A DNA stretch of 64,000 nt from DATBGS01 sp036557885 (GTDB taxonomy: Bacteria > Chloroflexota > Ktedonobacteria > Ktedonobacterales > DATBGS01): NCBI GenBank assembly GCA_036557885.1, contig DATBGS010000105.1, positions 14,153-78,152 on the forward strand. The letters run 5' to 3'. Shown piece after piece: positions 25,536 to 33,844 of the stretch. How positions within the stretch are numbered: position 1 is the first letter of the stretch; each line of letters opens with the position of its first letter. Position numbers and translations under genes: made by a program. Below the pieces are notes generated by a model, which had not been told where the DNA came from, ran no database searches, and saw only the letters and a list, made by a program, of their open reading frames with translations.

Positions 25536-25869
25536 GCGATGGCTGGGACAGCTTATTATTGGTCGTTTATTGCGACATCAATAGGCCCTGTGGTGAATAC
25601 ATGCGCGGTATCATGCACGATGAGATTGCCGATGCAATCGGCTAGAATTCGAAGGAGGTTCCAGGATTGTGCAACTGCCTTCCAGATCAAGGCCTATAAG
25701 GAAAGGAAAGTCCTGTTTTTCGCTGCAAAACTATGCTTCCCATCCAAGAGCTTAACATCAATCTACACGCAAATTGCCCATGTATCAGCGACAAATGTGG
25801 CGATATTCTGCAAAACTATGGTATCTTATCTCTGCAAAACCATTGGTAAAAGGATAGAGACAGTTCTCT
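25536..25869 (+). promoter_or_regulatory. argH upstream region with a thrice-repeated motif
   Basis: This stretch is more AT-rich than its surroundings. CTGCAAAACTATG occurs at 25723-25735 and 25808-25820, and CTGCAAAACCATTGG at 25832-25846; the last two are 24 bases apart. A small hairpin AGAGA CAGT TCTCT (25856-25869) abuts the GTG start. The arrangement looks like an operator region. A 117-codon frame across it is rejected as a gene. Confidence 0.4.
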
Positions 25870-27228
25870 GTGTCAACAAAACTCTGGTCTAAAGGCTATG
25901 AGATTGATCCCCTGATTGAGCGCTTTGAAGCAGCGCGCAACGCGGCGCTGGATGTGGAACTGATTCGCCACGACATCTGGGGGTCGCTTGCCCACGCGCG
26001 TATGCTCCAACGCATCGGGGTGCTGGCCGAGGACGAATGGCAGGCGATTGACGCGGCGCTGCGCGGCCTTCTCGACGAGGCCACGCTGCGGCCAGCAACT
26101 GCGCAGGAGGATATTCATACCACTATCGAGCAGGTATTGGTAGGAAGGGCGGGGGAATCTGGCAAAAAGATTCACACCGGGCGCTCGCGCAACGATCAGG
26201 TCTTGCTTGATCTGCGCCTGTATGCCAAAGAACATCTGCTTGGTATATCCAAGACGCTTCTTGAAACGGCGTCCAGCCTGGTAGAGCTTGCGCGCGCGCA
26301 CGAGTGGGTGCCGATGCCTGGCTATACCCATATGCAGCGTGCCATGCTCTCCTCGGTTGGTCTGTGGGCGGCTGCTTACGCCGAGAGCCTGTTGGATGAT
26401 TGCGTCTCGCTGGCGGCGGCTTATACCTTGAACGATCAGTCGCCTCTCGGCTCGGCGGCGGCCTACGGCGTGCCGCTGCCGCTTGATCGAGCATATGTTT
26501 CCAGGCTGCTTGGTTTTGCTCAGCCACACCATAATGTTCTGACGGCAGCCAACGCGCGCGGGAAAGGCGAGGCGGCGGTAGTTCAGGCGCTGGCGTTGGT
26601 AATGCTGGATTTGAGCAAATTCGCGCAGGATGTGCTGCTCTTCACGACCAGCGAGTATCAATTTTTCACGGTGCCGCAGGAACTTTGTGCCGGAAGCAGC
26701 ATCATGCCGCAGAAGCGCAACCTGGACGCGCTGGAGTTGGTGAGGGCGCGCGCGCATACGGTTGTGGCGCTTCAAGGACAAATCCTGGCGACGCTGGCAG
26801 GATTGCCTTCAGGCTACAATATGGACTATCAAGAAACCAAGGCGCCGTTTATTGAAGCGGTGCATCTCTGCCGGGAAAGCCTGGAAGTGGTCAGGCTCTT
26901 TGCTGCCAGCCTCCAGGTTGATGAGGAGCGTTTGCGCGCAGCTTGCACGCCGGAATTATTTGCGACAGATCGCGCTTACGAATTGGTGGGGCAGGGTATG
27001 CCGTTTCGAGAAGCCTATCGAGAGGTGGCAGCCGCTCCTGCGGCACAGGAACAAGGTGATCTGGTGGGCCGCTTGCGAGAACGTACCTCCGAGGGGGCGC
27101 CAGGAAACCTTGGCCTCGAACAGGTTGCCGCTCGCATCCAAACGGAATCCGCGCTTTGGGAGCACCGTAGAGTCAGCTTCGCAAGCGCGATTGAGGCGTT
27201 GACCGGGAAAGCTCCCGCGCTCCTGTGA
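25870..27228 (+). CDS. argH: Argininosuccinate lyase
   Basis: Last step of arginine synthesis: argininosuccinate to arginine and fumarate. The 452-residue protein has KIHTGRSRNDQV, MPGYTHMQRA (with the catalytic-region His), the fumarase/aspartase signature GSSIMPQKRNLDALE, and GLPSGYNMDYQETK. The start is the GTG at 25870, following directly on a small hairpin. No other arg genes are near, but a LysW-like carrier gene lies 99 bases downstream. Confidence 0.96.
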   Translation: MSTKLWSKGYEIDPLIERFEAARNAALDVELIRHDIWGSLAHARMLQRIGVLAEDEWQAIDAALRGLLDEATLRPATAQEDIHTTIEQVLVGRAGESGKKIHTGRSRNDQVLLDLRLYAKEHLLGISKTLLETASSLVELARAHEWVPMPGYTHMQRAMLSSVGLWAAAYAESLLDDCVSLAAAYTLNDQSPLGSAAAYGVPLPLDRAYVSRLLGFAQPHHNVLTAANARGKGEAAVVQALALVMLDLSKFAQDVLLFTTSEYQFFTVPQELCAGSSIMPQKRNLDALELVRARAHTVVALQGQILATLAGLPSGYNMDYQETKAPFIEAVHLCRESLEVVRLFAASLQVDEERLRAACTPELFATDRAYELVGQGMPFREAYREVAAAPAAQEQGDLVGRLRERTSEGAPGNLGLEQVAARIQTESALWEHRRVSFASAIEALTGKAPALL

Positions 27229-27327
27229 TCGTTCGCTGACCCCGCGTCTTTTCGGCGCTGCTCGTCCTTTACGAACAGCACCTTTTTGTATGCTCGATAA
27301 GGCTTGTAACAAGAAAGGAGACGCCTG

Positions 27328-27489
27328 ATGGCGAACTGTCCGGAATGTGGCGGAAATGTCCCAACGGCAAACATCGAGCGTGGCGAGCTTCTGCCCTGCC
27401 CTGACTTTGGAGCAGAATTAGAAGTGCGCGTCGAGGAGAAGCTGCTCATGGAAGCATTCCGCGCGCCAGTGCTGGTGGGCAGCCTATAA
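27328..27489 (+). CDS. Tiny LysW-like amino-group carrier homologue (zinc ribbon partly lost)
   Basis: A 53-codon gene with a clear SD (AAGAAAGGAG) before its ATG. The product starts MANCPECGGNVPTANIERGE and continues LLPCPDFGAELEVRVEEK. This matches the LysW zinc-ribbon pattern (CPxCG, then GELL.CP.CGAELEV) of the carrier used for lysine, and in some lineages arginine, synthesis. Two key features differ: the fourth Cys is Phe (TTT where one base change would give TGT), and the C-terminal EDWGE motif whose Glu carries the substrate is missing, replaced by AFRAPVLVGSL. It is therefore a diverged relative or a decaying copy. Its place behind argH suggests an arginine-pathway link; that is inference. 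Confidence 0.7.
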   Translation: MANCPECGGNVPTANIERGELLPCPDFGAELEVRVEEKLLMEAFRAPVLVGSL

Positions 27490-27573
27490 CCCCTTGGTTT
27501 CTTCTCGCGCTGAGGTGAAAGAACAGGTGGAAATATGATAGCCTCTTCTATGTAAGTCAGAGGAGGCAAAGAG

Positions 27574-29310
27574 ATGCTGAGACGGCAGCAAGGCGGACAA
27601 CTTCCTGGGCAGCGACCAACCAGCATTATAGGATACGGCGCGGCGGTGCTTGGGGTGCTGCTCACCTCGTTTTGTATTGGCCTGGTCAGGGCATTTGTCG
27701 AGGTCGAAATCCTTCCCGTTGCCTACCTCCTGGTAGTGCTCTGGCTGGCCGTCTCCTTTGGCCGTAGCCCGGCGCTCCTGGCTGCGTTCCTCTCCTTTCT
27801 CGCGTATGATTTTTTCTTTGTGCCTCCTGCGACACGCCTGACGGTTGATGACCCCACTCAATGGATTTCACTCCTGGCGCTGCTGGCGACAGCCCTGGTG
27901 ATTGGTCACTTAACGGCCTCCGTCCAGGCGCACGCGGCAGCGGCGCTGGCGAGCCAGCAGCGCACGGCCCATCTGTATGCTCTGGCACAAATCATCGCGT
28001 CAACGACCGATCAAAAAACGCTTTTTCATTCTCTGGTGCAGCAAACCGTGCAGATTTTTGCGGCCAGAGGAGTCGTGGCGTGCGCGCTTGTGCTGCCAGA
28101 TGGCGAGCGCCTGCCCACAACGCAGGCAGTTGCGCCGCTGGAGAGTCCGGCGGCAGACTCCTTGCAGTTGAAGGGGGCAGAGCAAGAGATATTAGCCCGG
28201 CAGGTGCTCCAGCAGGGGTCTGCCGCTTGCCTCCCAGCATGCGCGGCTGGAACTGGTCAGCAAGAAGCATATACCCGCTATTATGTCCCGCTTTCCAGCG
28301 GCTTCCGCGTGGTTGGCGCGCTTGGCATGGCGGGTACCTCTGGGCTGCATGGGCTGGTGGCACCATTTCTGACTGGTGCTCCTGGCAAAGCTGCCCGAAC
28401 CGGAGGCAATAAACCCGGCGATCTTGAGGCTGAGTTTTTTGCGGCATTTTGCGGGCAGATTGGGCTGGCGTTGGAACAAGTAGCGCTGCGGCAGGAAGCG
28501 ATTCATGCCGAGGCACTGCGCGAAAGTGACCGCTTGAAGAATGCCCTGCTTGATTCAGTCACGCACGACTTGCGCACCCCGCTGGCATCCATCAAGGCCG
28601 CCACAAGCAGCCTGCTTGAGCCAGGCATGACCTGGCGCGAGGAAGACCGCCGCGAATTCATAGACGGAATTGACGCCAGTGTTGAGCGCTTGAATCATCT
28701 CGTCGGGAATTTGCTGGACCTCTCGCGGCAGGAGGCAGGAGCGGCAGTGCCCCAGCGCGAGTGGTATCTGATCGGAGATGTGATTGCCCCCGTATTGGCG
28801 CAACTGGAGCAGGCCGGGCAACTGCGTCATCGCCAGATTAACGTAGAGCTTTCTGAAAGCCTGCCGCTGGTGCTGCTCGATCACGGACAAATTGAGCACG
28901 TCCTTACCAATTTGCTGGAGAACGCGCTGAAATACTCCCCGCCTGAAAGCGCCATTCAGGTACGGGCGCGCGTGGTGGGAACGTCCCCAGAACTGGAGGT
29001 GCGCGTTTCAGATCAGGGAATAGGCATTCCTGCGCAGGAACTTGAAGCGGTGTTTAAAAAATTCTATCGGGTGCGGCAAGAGCATCTGCCCTGGGCGCCA
29101 GCACAGCCTGTCGCGGGCACTGGACTTGGCCTGGCGATTTGTGCGAATATTTTACGTGCGCATCAGGGCCACATCTGGGCTGAAAGCAATCCTGGCGCTG
29201 GAACGACCATCGCCTTCACCCTGCCCATCCCTCCAGATGTGCCTGAAGGCGAATTGCCGGAGCTTGAAACCCCTGCCCAGGAAGCTGCCACAGGAGCCAG
29301 CAGCCTATGA
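27574..29310 (+). CDS. Sensor histidine kinase, KdpD-like without the N-terminal Usp part
   Basis: A 578-residue membrane kinase. Residues 20-115 hold the four-helix DUF4118/KdpD membrane domain (FVEVEILPVAYLLVVLWLAVSFGRSPALLAAFLSFLAYDFFFVPP is typical), followed by a KdpD-like GAF domain, then HisKA with phospho-acceptor His331 (SVTHDLRTPLASIKAATSSLL) and HATPase (LLENALKYSPPESAI, DQGIGIP, GTGLGLAICANILRAH). The ATP-binding KdpD and Usp domains of the E. coli protein are missing, as in many truncated KdpD forms. The SD lies within a CCTCT/AGAGG inverted repeat. It overlaps the regulator gene by 4 bases. Confidence 0.93.
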   Translation: MLRRQQGGQLPGQRPTSIIGYGAAVLGVLLTSFCIGLVRAFVEVEILPVAYLLVVLWLAVSFGRSPALLAAFLSFLAYDFFFVPPATRLTVDDPTQWISLLALLATALVIGHLTASVQAHAAAALASQQRTAHLYALAQIIASTTDQKTLFHSLVQQTVQIFAARGVVACALVLPDGERLPTTQAVAPLESPAADSLQLKGAEQEILARQVLQQGSAACLPACAAGTGQQEAYTRYYVPLSSGFRVVGALGMAGTSGLHGLVAPFLTGAPGKAARTGGNKPGDLEAEFFAAFCGQIGLALEQVALRQEAIHAEALRESDRLKNALLDSVTHDLRTPLASIKAATSSLLEPGMTWREEDRREFIDGIDASVERLNHLVGNLLDLSRQEAGAAVPQREWYLIGDVIAPVLAQLEQAGQLRHRQINVELSESLPLVLLDHGQIEHVLTNLLENALKYSPPESAIQVRARVVGTSPELEVRVSDQGIGIPAQELEAVFKKFYRVRQEHLPWAPAQPVAGTGLGLAICANILRAHQGHIWAESNPGAGTTIAFTLPIPPDVPEGELPELETPAQEAATGASSL

Positions 29311-30104
29311 GCGAGCCTTCTCCATCTCAAGAGCGTGAACGCCAGCCCACACAGGGCGCGTCCTCTTCTGTGCACAGTTCGGGCGGGGCGCGCGTGCTGG
29401 TGATTGATGATGAGCCGGAAATCTGGCGCGCTGTGCGCACCGGACTGGCTGGGGCAGCATTCGTGCTGGAGTGGGCGTCAACCGCTGCCCAGGGGTTGGA
29501 ATTGGTGGCCCGCTGGCATCCCGATGTGGTGATTTTAGACCTGTTTCTTCCCGATATGGATGGGCTTGAGGTCTGTCGCCAGCTTCGCAGTTGGTCCCTG
29601 GTTCCCATCATAGTGCTCTCGGTGCGTGCCGGGGACCAGGATAAGATCACAGCATTGGAACTGGGCGCCGATGATTATCTGACCAAGCCCTTCAGTATGG
29701 GGGAACTGCTGGCGCGTGTGCGCGTTGCCCTGCGCCATGCTGCCCGCGCTGCGGTGAGCACTGGCGCGGCCACCCAGATGCAAACTCAAGGGCTACACTT
29801 CGATTTTGAGCGGCGCCAGATTACCAGAGATGGCCTGGAGGTGCATCTCACCCCCACTCAGTATGAAGTGCTCAAATATCTGGCGATGAACGTCGGCAAG
29901 GTCATTACCCACCGCACGTTGCTGCGCGCCGTATGGGGGCCGGCGTATGAGGAGAAAGCGCACTATCTGCACATCTTTATTCGCCAGCTTCGCAGCAAGA
30001 TCGAACTCGACCCTAGCCGCCCACGCTACCTCTTAACCGAGCCAGGCATTGGCTACCGCCTCTTGAGTCCTCACGAGGTCGGAAATAGCGAGCAGAACGC
30101 CTGA
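29307..30104 (+). CDS. OmpR-family response regulator, KdpE-like
   Basis: A 265-residue transcription factor with an N-terminal receiver domain (acidic pocket DDEPE, phospho-acceptor Asp78 in VVILDLFLPDMDG, LGADDYLTKPFSMGELLARVRVALR) and a C-terminal winged helix (LTPTQYEVLKYLAMNVGKVITHRTLLRAVWG, then LHIFIRQLRSKIE). The first 27 residues form an extra Ser/Glu-rich lead. ATGA overlap with the kinase gene shows pairing. KdpE regulators control potassium uptake; kdpFABC is absent here, and an APC-family transporter follows instead. Confidence 0.93.
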   Translation: MSEPSPSQERERQPTQGASSSVHSSGGARVLVIDDEPEIWRAVRTGLAGAAFVLEWASTAAQGLELVARWHPDVVILDLFLPDMDGLEVCRQLRSWSLVPIIVLSVRAGDQDKITALELGADDYLTKPFSMGELLARVRVALRHAARAAVSTGAATQMQTQGLHFDFERRQITRDGLEVHLTPTQYEVLKYLAMNVGKVITHRTLLRAVWGPAYEEKAHYLHIFIRQLRSKIELDPSRPRYLLTEPGIGYRLLSPHEVGNSEQNA

Positions 30105-30168
30105 ACCAGCCCTCTTCTTTGTAGACTTTTCACAAGTATCCGCCCCTCCCCTTGTGCATTTTTGCCTC

Positions 30169-30196
30169 TTGCTACTCTCTACCCTCTTTTTATACT
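30169..30196 (+). promoter_or_regulatory. Promoter of the APC transporter gene
   Basis: -35 TTGCTA (30169-30174), 16-base spacer, -10 TATACT (30191-30196), in an AT-rich stretch continuing to about 30245. A GGCGC-GCGA-GCGCC tetraloop hairpin (30263-30276) lies in the leader before the SD GAGGA. Confidence 0.5.
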
Positions 30197-30298
30197 TAAC
30201 CGTAGAATATTTAGAAAATCTTTAGCTCTCTGCGCCAAATTTTTAGGCAATCTTGATGGCAGGGCGCGCGAGCGCCAGGAAACCGTGAGGACGCAACA

Positions 30299-32233
30299 AT
30301 GCAAGAATCAAGCCTCGTGAGTGATTCTTCTGAAAGTGATCATAGTAACGAAGGGCACCAGTCGGGCCGACTGGGCTTTTTTTTGTGTTGGGCGGTGGTT
30401 TTTGCTGATATTGGAACATCTCTGTACTATGTGCCAGGCATCTTGTATGGGCAGGTGGGCCGACTGGCGGGCTTTTTTGTCCTCCTGACCATGATCGTGT
30501 TTGTCCTGCTGACATTGAAGTATGCCGAAGTCACCCATCGCTATCCCCAGGGCGGCGGCGTTGTCACCGTCGCTTCCAAAACGCTGCGCCCCTGGGCCGG
30601 AGCGTTTGGCGGCATGCTGGAGATGGGCGATTACTTCCTGACAGCCGCGATTAGCGCCTTGTCTGGGCTGACCTATTTTAGCGTCGTGATGCCCGCCAGC
30701 CCCAGCACCATCTTGATTGGTACGCTGGTTGTGCTGGTTTTACTGGGCGTGCTTAATTGGTGGGGCATCAGCGAGAGCGCCAAGGTGAGCGCCGTTGGCG
30801 CAGTGATCGCGCTGATCAGCGATCTGGCGATTCTGTTGACCGTCGTCATTCATGTCCCGCTGCACACCATTCTTAACCTTATCCCTGAGATGTTCCAGGG
30901 TAAGCCCTTGACGGGCGTTGCTCTGCTCACCGGGTTTGCCGGGTCGTTTCTCGCCTTTTCTGGGCTGGAGAGCATTTCGCAGCTTTCCCCGGTGATGAAA
31001 ACCCCGCGCAAAAGGACAGGGCGCCTGGCGCTGCTGGTGGTGGTGGCAACCGTTGGCTTGACCAGCCCACTGTTGACGGTCTTTGCCACTACCTTGCTTG
31101 ACACGAGCAAGGCCAACCCAGACCAGTTTATCTCCCTGTTGGGCGGGGAATTTGGCGGCAACATTCTGGGGATAGAGGTTGCGATCAGCGCGTCCGCGCT
31201 GCTGATCTTCGCCAGCAACACCGCCATCATCGGCTGCTACCATGTCTTTCTGGCGTTGTCGCGCATGCACTTTTTACCATCGGTGATACAGCGGCGCAAC
31301 AAGTGGCGTGGAACGCCGCATTTCGCCATTGCGTTAGCGGCAGGCTTTCCCATCTTCATCCTTGTGCTGGTGCAGGGGAATATTGCCCTGCTGGGAGATA
31401 TGTATGCCTTTGGCTTGCTGGGCGCGTTCAGCTTGACTTGTATAGGCGTGGACATTGCGCGCTGGCGAGATAGACGAACACACAAGCAGCGCGAGGAACT
31501 GCATGTCAAACTTGGGTCGCAGGTTGTTGATGCCGCCTCGCTGGGCGTAGAAGCGGTTATTCCTGGGCCAAGCCAGCCAACGGTTCCCCCGGTGTCATTG
31601 CCCATGTTTGTGTTGGGGATTGTCACGACTGGCCTGGTAATGCTGGCCTGGGGTACTAATCTCGTCTCAAAACCCCTGGCAACGGCTTTCGGTGGAAGTA
31701 TCACGCTCTTAGGACTGACAACGGCCTATGTCACCGCTACGTACTTTTCCAGGCGCGGGCGTTGGTTGGGTATCCCCGCGACCATTTACGGAACACGGCC
31801 CCAATCTATCCTGGCGGTGCTCTCCAGCACTCCAGAGGGGCGCGAAGCGACCATTCACGCTGCCTGCAAAGAAGCGCGAAACAACGAGGTCATCTTTCTC
31901 TATCGCCAGACGCCCACAATCCGACGCCTGGAACTGTTTGAAAATGCTGACCCGTATCTCAACGACGAAGAGGCAAAAGAGGCATTTTCTGAGGCGGAAA
32001 CCATTGCCAAACAATACAATGTGAAACGCCAGTACATCTATGCCCCAGACACCCCTGATGTGATCTTCCAGCACTGGCAAATCTTGCAACCCCGCGATAC
32101 GATTCTGGTTGCCAAAGATCGTCCGGTGACATTTCCGCTTTCGCCTGATCGGGTACGGCACAGCCTTGGCCCAGGTGGTCAGGTGATGCACTATCTGAAA
32201 AACTGGCAAGCACATCCTGTCTTGGAAGCGTAG
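30299..32233 (+). CDS. APC-superfamily transporter with a C-terminal cytoplasmic domain
   Basis: A 644-residue transporter with about twelve membrane helices between residues 22 and 495 (FFLCWAVVFADIGTSLYYVPGILYG opens helix 1; YPQGGGVVTVASKTLRPWAGAFGGMLEMGDYFLTAAISALSG is an APC signature region) and a soluble C-terminal part of about 140 residues (RPQSILAVLSSTPEGREATIHAACKEARNNEVIFLYRQ) that resembles a Usp-like fold. This layout is shared by amino-acid permeases and KimA/KUP-type potassium transporters. Adjacency to the KdpDE-like pair favours potassium; the substrate is not proven. A strong terminator follows. Confidence 0.85.
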   Translation: MQESSLVSDSSESDHSNEGHQSGRLGFFLCWAVVFADIGTSLYYVPGILYGQVGRLAGFFVLLTMIVFVLLTLKYAEVTHRYPQGGGVVTVASKTLRPWAGAFGGMLEMGDYFLTAAISALSGLTYFSVVMPASPSTILIGTLVVLVLLGVLNWWGISESAKVSAVGAVIALISDLAILLTVVIHVPLHTILNLIPEMFQGKPLTGVALLTGFAGSFLAFSGLESISQLSPVMKTPRKRTGRLALLVVVATVGLTSPLLTVFATTLLDTSKANPDQFISLLGGEFGGNILGIEVAISASALLIFASNTAIIGCYHVFLALSRMHFLPSVIQRRNKWRGTPHFAIALAAGFPIFILVLVQGNIALLGDMYAFGLLGAFSLTCIGVDIARWRDRRTHKQREELHVKLGSQVVDAASLGVEAVIPGPSQPTVPPVSLPMFVLGIVTTGLVMLAWGTNLVSKPLATAFGGSITLLGLTTAYVTATYFSRRGRWLGIPATIYGTRPQSILAVLSSTPEGREATIHAACKEARNNEVIFLYRQTPTIRRLELFENADPYLNDEEAKEAFSEAETIAKQYNVKRQYIYAPDTPDVIFQHWQILQPRDTILVAKDRPVTFPLSPDRVRHSLGPGGQVMHYLKNWQAHPVLEA

Positions 32234-32257
32234 AACGCGCTTTCGCTTTTTACCCTG

Positions 32258-32294
32258 GCACCAGGATAACCTCTGTATCCTGGTGCTTCTTTCT
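32258..32294 (+). terminator. Rho-independent terminator after the APC transporter
   Basis: GCACCAGGATA (32258-32268) pairs with TATCCTGGTGC (32276-32286), followed by TTCTTTCT. It separates the transporter from the peptide locus. Confidence 0.9.
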
Positions 32295-32347
32295 GGGAAC
32301 GAGCATGCGCAGGGACGCTTGAGGTGCAGAACAGCGAAAAGCGATTC

Positions 32348-32377
32348 TTGAAAAGCTCAGCATTTTTATGCTATACT
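32348..32377 (+). promoter_or_regulatory. Strong promoter of the ComX-like peptide gene
   Basis: -35 TTGAAA (32348-32353), 18-base spacer, extended -10 TGC plus TATACT (32372-32377), about 80 bases before the peptide start. One of the best promoter matches in the window. Confidence 0.75.
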
Positions 32378-32459
32378 ATTATTCGGTGCTACAGAGAGTC
32401 GCTTGGTAGGTATGTGTGAAACTGCCGCGATGCTCATCTGATACCACCAGGAGGCGCCT

Positions 32460-32681
32460 ATGCCCGCATTTTTACACCAGAGTCCTGATCTGAAAGCTGT
32501 AGTGAGGCGCTTATTCACAGATAGCCAGTTTAAGGAAGATGCCCAGACTTCACCGGAACTGGCTTTTGCTCAATATAGCCTGGACGCAGATGAGCGCAAA
32601 GCTCTGAAGAGCCTGATGGGGCGCTTTCACCAAGGAGATGCCCTGACAGGAGACATCGTAGATAGTTGGTGGTTTTTTTAG
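32460..32681 (+). CDS. Candidate prenylated signal-peptide precursor (ComX-like), C-terminus SWWFF
   Basis: A 73-residue precursor with a near-perfect SD (AGGAGGCGCC). The N-terminal 55 residues are a helical leader-like region (LKAVVRRLFTDSQFKEDAQT, then SPELAFAQYSLDADERKALKSL) whose pattern of spaced Leu/Phe, Asp-Pro-like turn and acidic helix recalls both Bacillus ComX pro-regions and NHLP/Os1348-type peptide leaders. The tail after a Gly/Asp-rich link is DIVDSWWFF, with two adjacent Trp residues (70 and 71) near the end. ComX carries a single prenylated Trp near its C-terminus. The gene has its own promoter and terminator and precedes an isoprenyl synthase homologue and a ComP-like kinase. 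Identity as a pheromone precursor is inference from this context. Confidence 0.7.
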   Translation: MPAFLHQSPDLKAVVRRLFTDSQFKEDAQTSPELAFAQYSLDADERKALKSLMGRFHQGDALTGDIVDSWWFF

Positions 32682-32699
32682 CAACGCCGCTGATACGAG

Positions 32700-32739
32700 T
32701 TGGGCCGTTGCGGGGTTTCCCCGGCGGCCCAATTTTATT
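32700..32739 (+). terminator. Terminator/attenuator between peptide gene and ComQ-like gene
   Basis: TTGGGCCG (32700-32707) pairs with CGGCCCAA (32725-32732), with an inner GGGG-TTT-CCCC stem, then TTTTATT. It lies in the 73-base gap and would make the peptide mRNA more abundant than the downstream genes. Confidence 0.88.
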
Positions 32740-32754
32740 GGGGAAGGGCATTCT

Positions 32755-33816
32755 ATGAGCAAGCAATCGGCCTACTTACCGGGGTGGCTGAATGACCCAA
32801 ATGCGCGCCAGTTCTTTAGTGAACAACTCCGATTCACCGGCCAGTTCATAGTTAAGCACCTCCAAGCCCAGAACCTTGACCCTGCACTCTTTGCGTTGGT
32901 GATGGAATGCCTTCAAGAGCCAGGGAAGTTGTTGGGTAGGCCAGTGATGCGCGGAGAACCGCTTGGTCGAATGGAGCTCCATACCTGGCCGCTTCTGGCA
33001 CTTTTGGCGGCGGTTTCGGCAGCCGGGGCGGACCTGGCTTCCATCTCCACACTTCCTGTATCTTTTTGGCATCGGGCGCGTGCTGCTGCCGCTGCTGCTG
33101 AACTGATAGGCAAAGCCGTAGACCTTGTGGACGACATCCAGGACAATGACAGCCCATTTGTGGACCGGATTGGAGTCCCTTTAGCGCTCAACGTGGCTGT
33201 TGTGCTCTATGAGCTTGCTCCCCTGGCGCTGAGCCGGGCACGCGAATTTGGCTGGCCCGATGCGCTGGCACATATAGCACTGAAGGAGATGCATGTAGAA
33301 ACGCTGAACGTCTGGCAGGGGCAGTATGTAGACATTCAAATGGAGAGCCGCAATGCGGTGACTGAGGAAGAGGCACTCAAAACCACCGAGCTGAAATCTG
33401 GAAGCATGGTTGCGCTCGTCTATAAACTGGGAGCCTACGCTGGCCTGGGAGAAGGACGAGACAGGCCGCCGGAATATATCGCAGAGTGTCGTCGTTTGGC
33501 GCATCACCTGGGGGTATGGCTGCAACTGATCAATGATATTCACGATGCCATGCCAGGAAAGACAACCAGCAAGAAAAGTGACCGGGAGCGCCACAAAAAA
33601 ACACTCCCGCTGCTTCTTGAAGCACAGGGTATGATAGGGATGGCTCCCAACAGGGAGAGCGCAGCCCTCAATACTCAGGCAGCCCTGGCTTATGCGTCTG
33701 TTTTCGCTGAAACTATTCAAGAGCGGGCAGTAGGGGTTTTGAAAGACCTGGAGGCCGCATTCGGCCCCCATCCCTTCCTCTGGCCCATTCTCAGCACCGC
33801 GCGGGAGCAGACCTAA
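32755..33816 (+). CDS. ComQ-like isoprenyl transferase (polyprenyl synthetase fold)
   Basis: A 353-residue all-helical protein of the trans-isoprenyl diphosphate synthase fold. The first Asp-rich motif is DDIQD in VDLVDDIQDNDSPFVDRIG (about residues 125-129); the second is NDIHD in LQLINDIHDAMPG, followed by the Lys-rich KKSDRERHKKTLPLLL that binds diphosphate. The first motif lies in a divergent context lacking the GGKRxRP segment of ordinary synthases near the N-terminus. NDxxD as second motif, the extra N-terminal 80 residues and the place between a Trp-tailed peptide and a ComP-like kinase all point to a ComQ role: attaching a prenyl group to the peptide Trp. It could still be an ordinary synthase making an isoprenoid. 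SD GGGGAAGGG. Confidence 0.75.
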   Translation: MSKQSAYLPGWLNDPNARQFFSEQLRFTGQFIVKHLQAQNLDPALFALVMECLQEPGKLLGRPVMRGEPLGRMELHTWPLLALLAAVSAAGADLASISTLPVSFWHRARAAAAAAELIGKAVDLVDDIQDNDSPFVDRIGVPLALNVAVVLYELAPLALSRAREFGWPDALAHIALKEMHVETLNVWQGQYVDIQMESRNAVTEEEALKTTELKSGSMVALVYKLGAYAGLGEGRDRPPEYIAECRRLAHHLGVWLQLINDIHDAMPGKTTSKKSDRERHKKTLPLLLEAQGMIGMAPNRESAALNTQAALAYASVFAETIQERAVGVLKDLEAAFGPHPFLWPILSTAREQT

Positions 33817-33844
33817 GACAGGAGCCTATCCAGGGGAGGCAGTA

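Noticed and set aside
25539..25892. 117-codon frame before argH
   Set aside because: It covers the operator-like repeats and overlaps the argH start; no SD and no family pattern.
30246..30300. Possible c-di-GMP or c-di-AMP riboswitch before the APC transporter
   Set aside because: A GCGA tetraloop hairpin and the strings GGAAACC and GGACGCAA are reminiscent of GEMM pieces, but their order and the other conserved segments do not fit.
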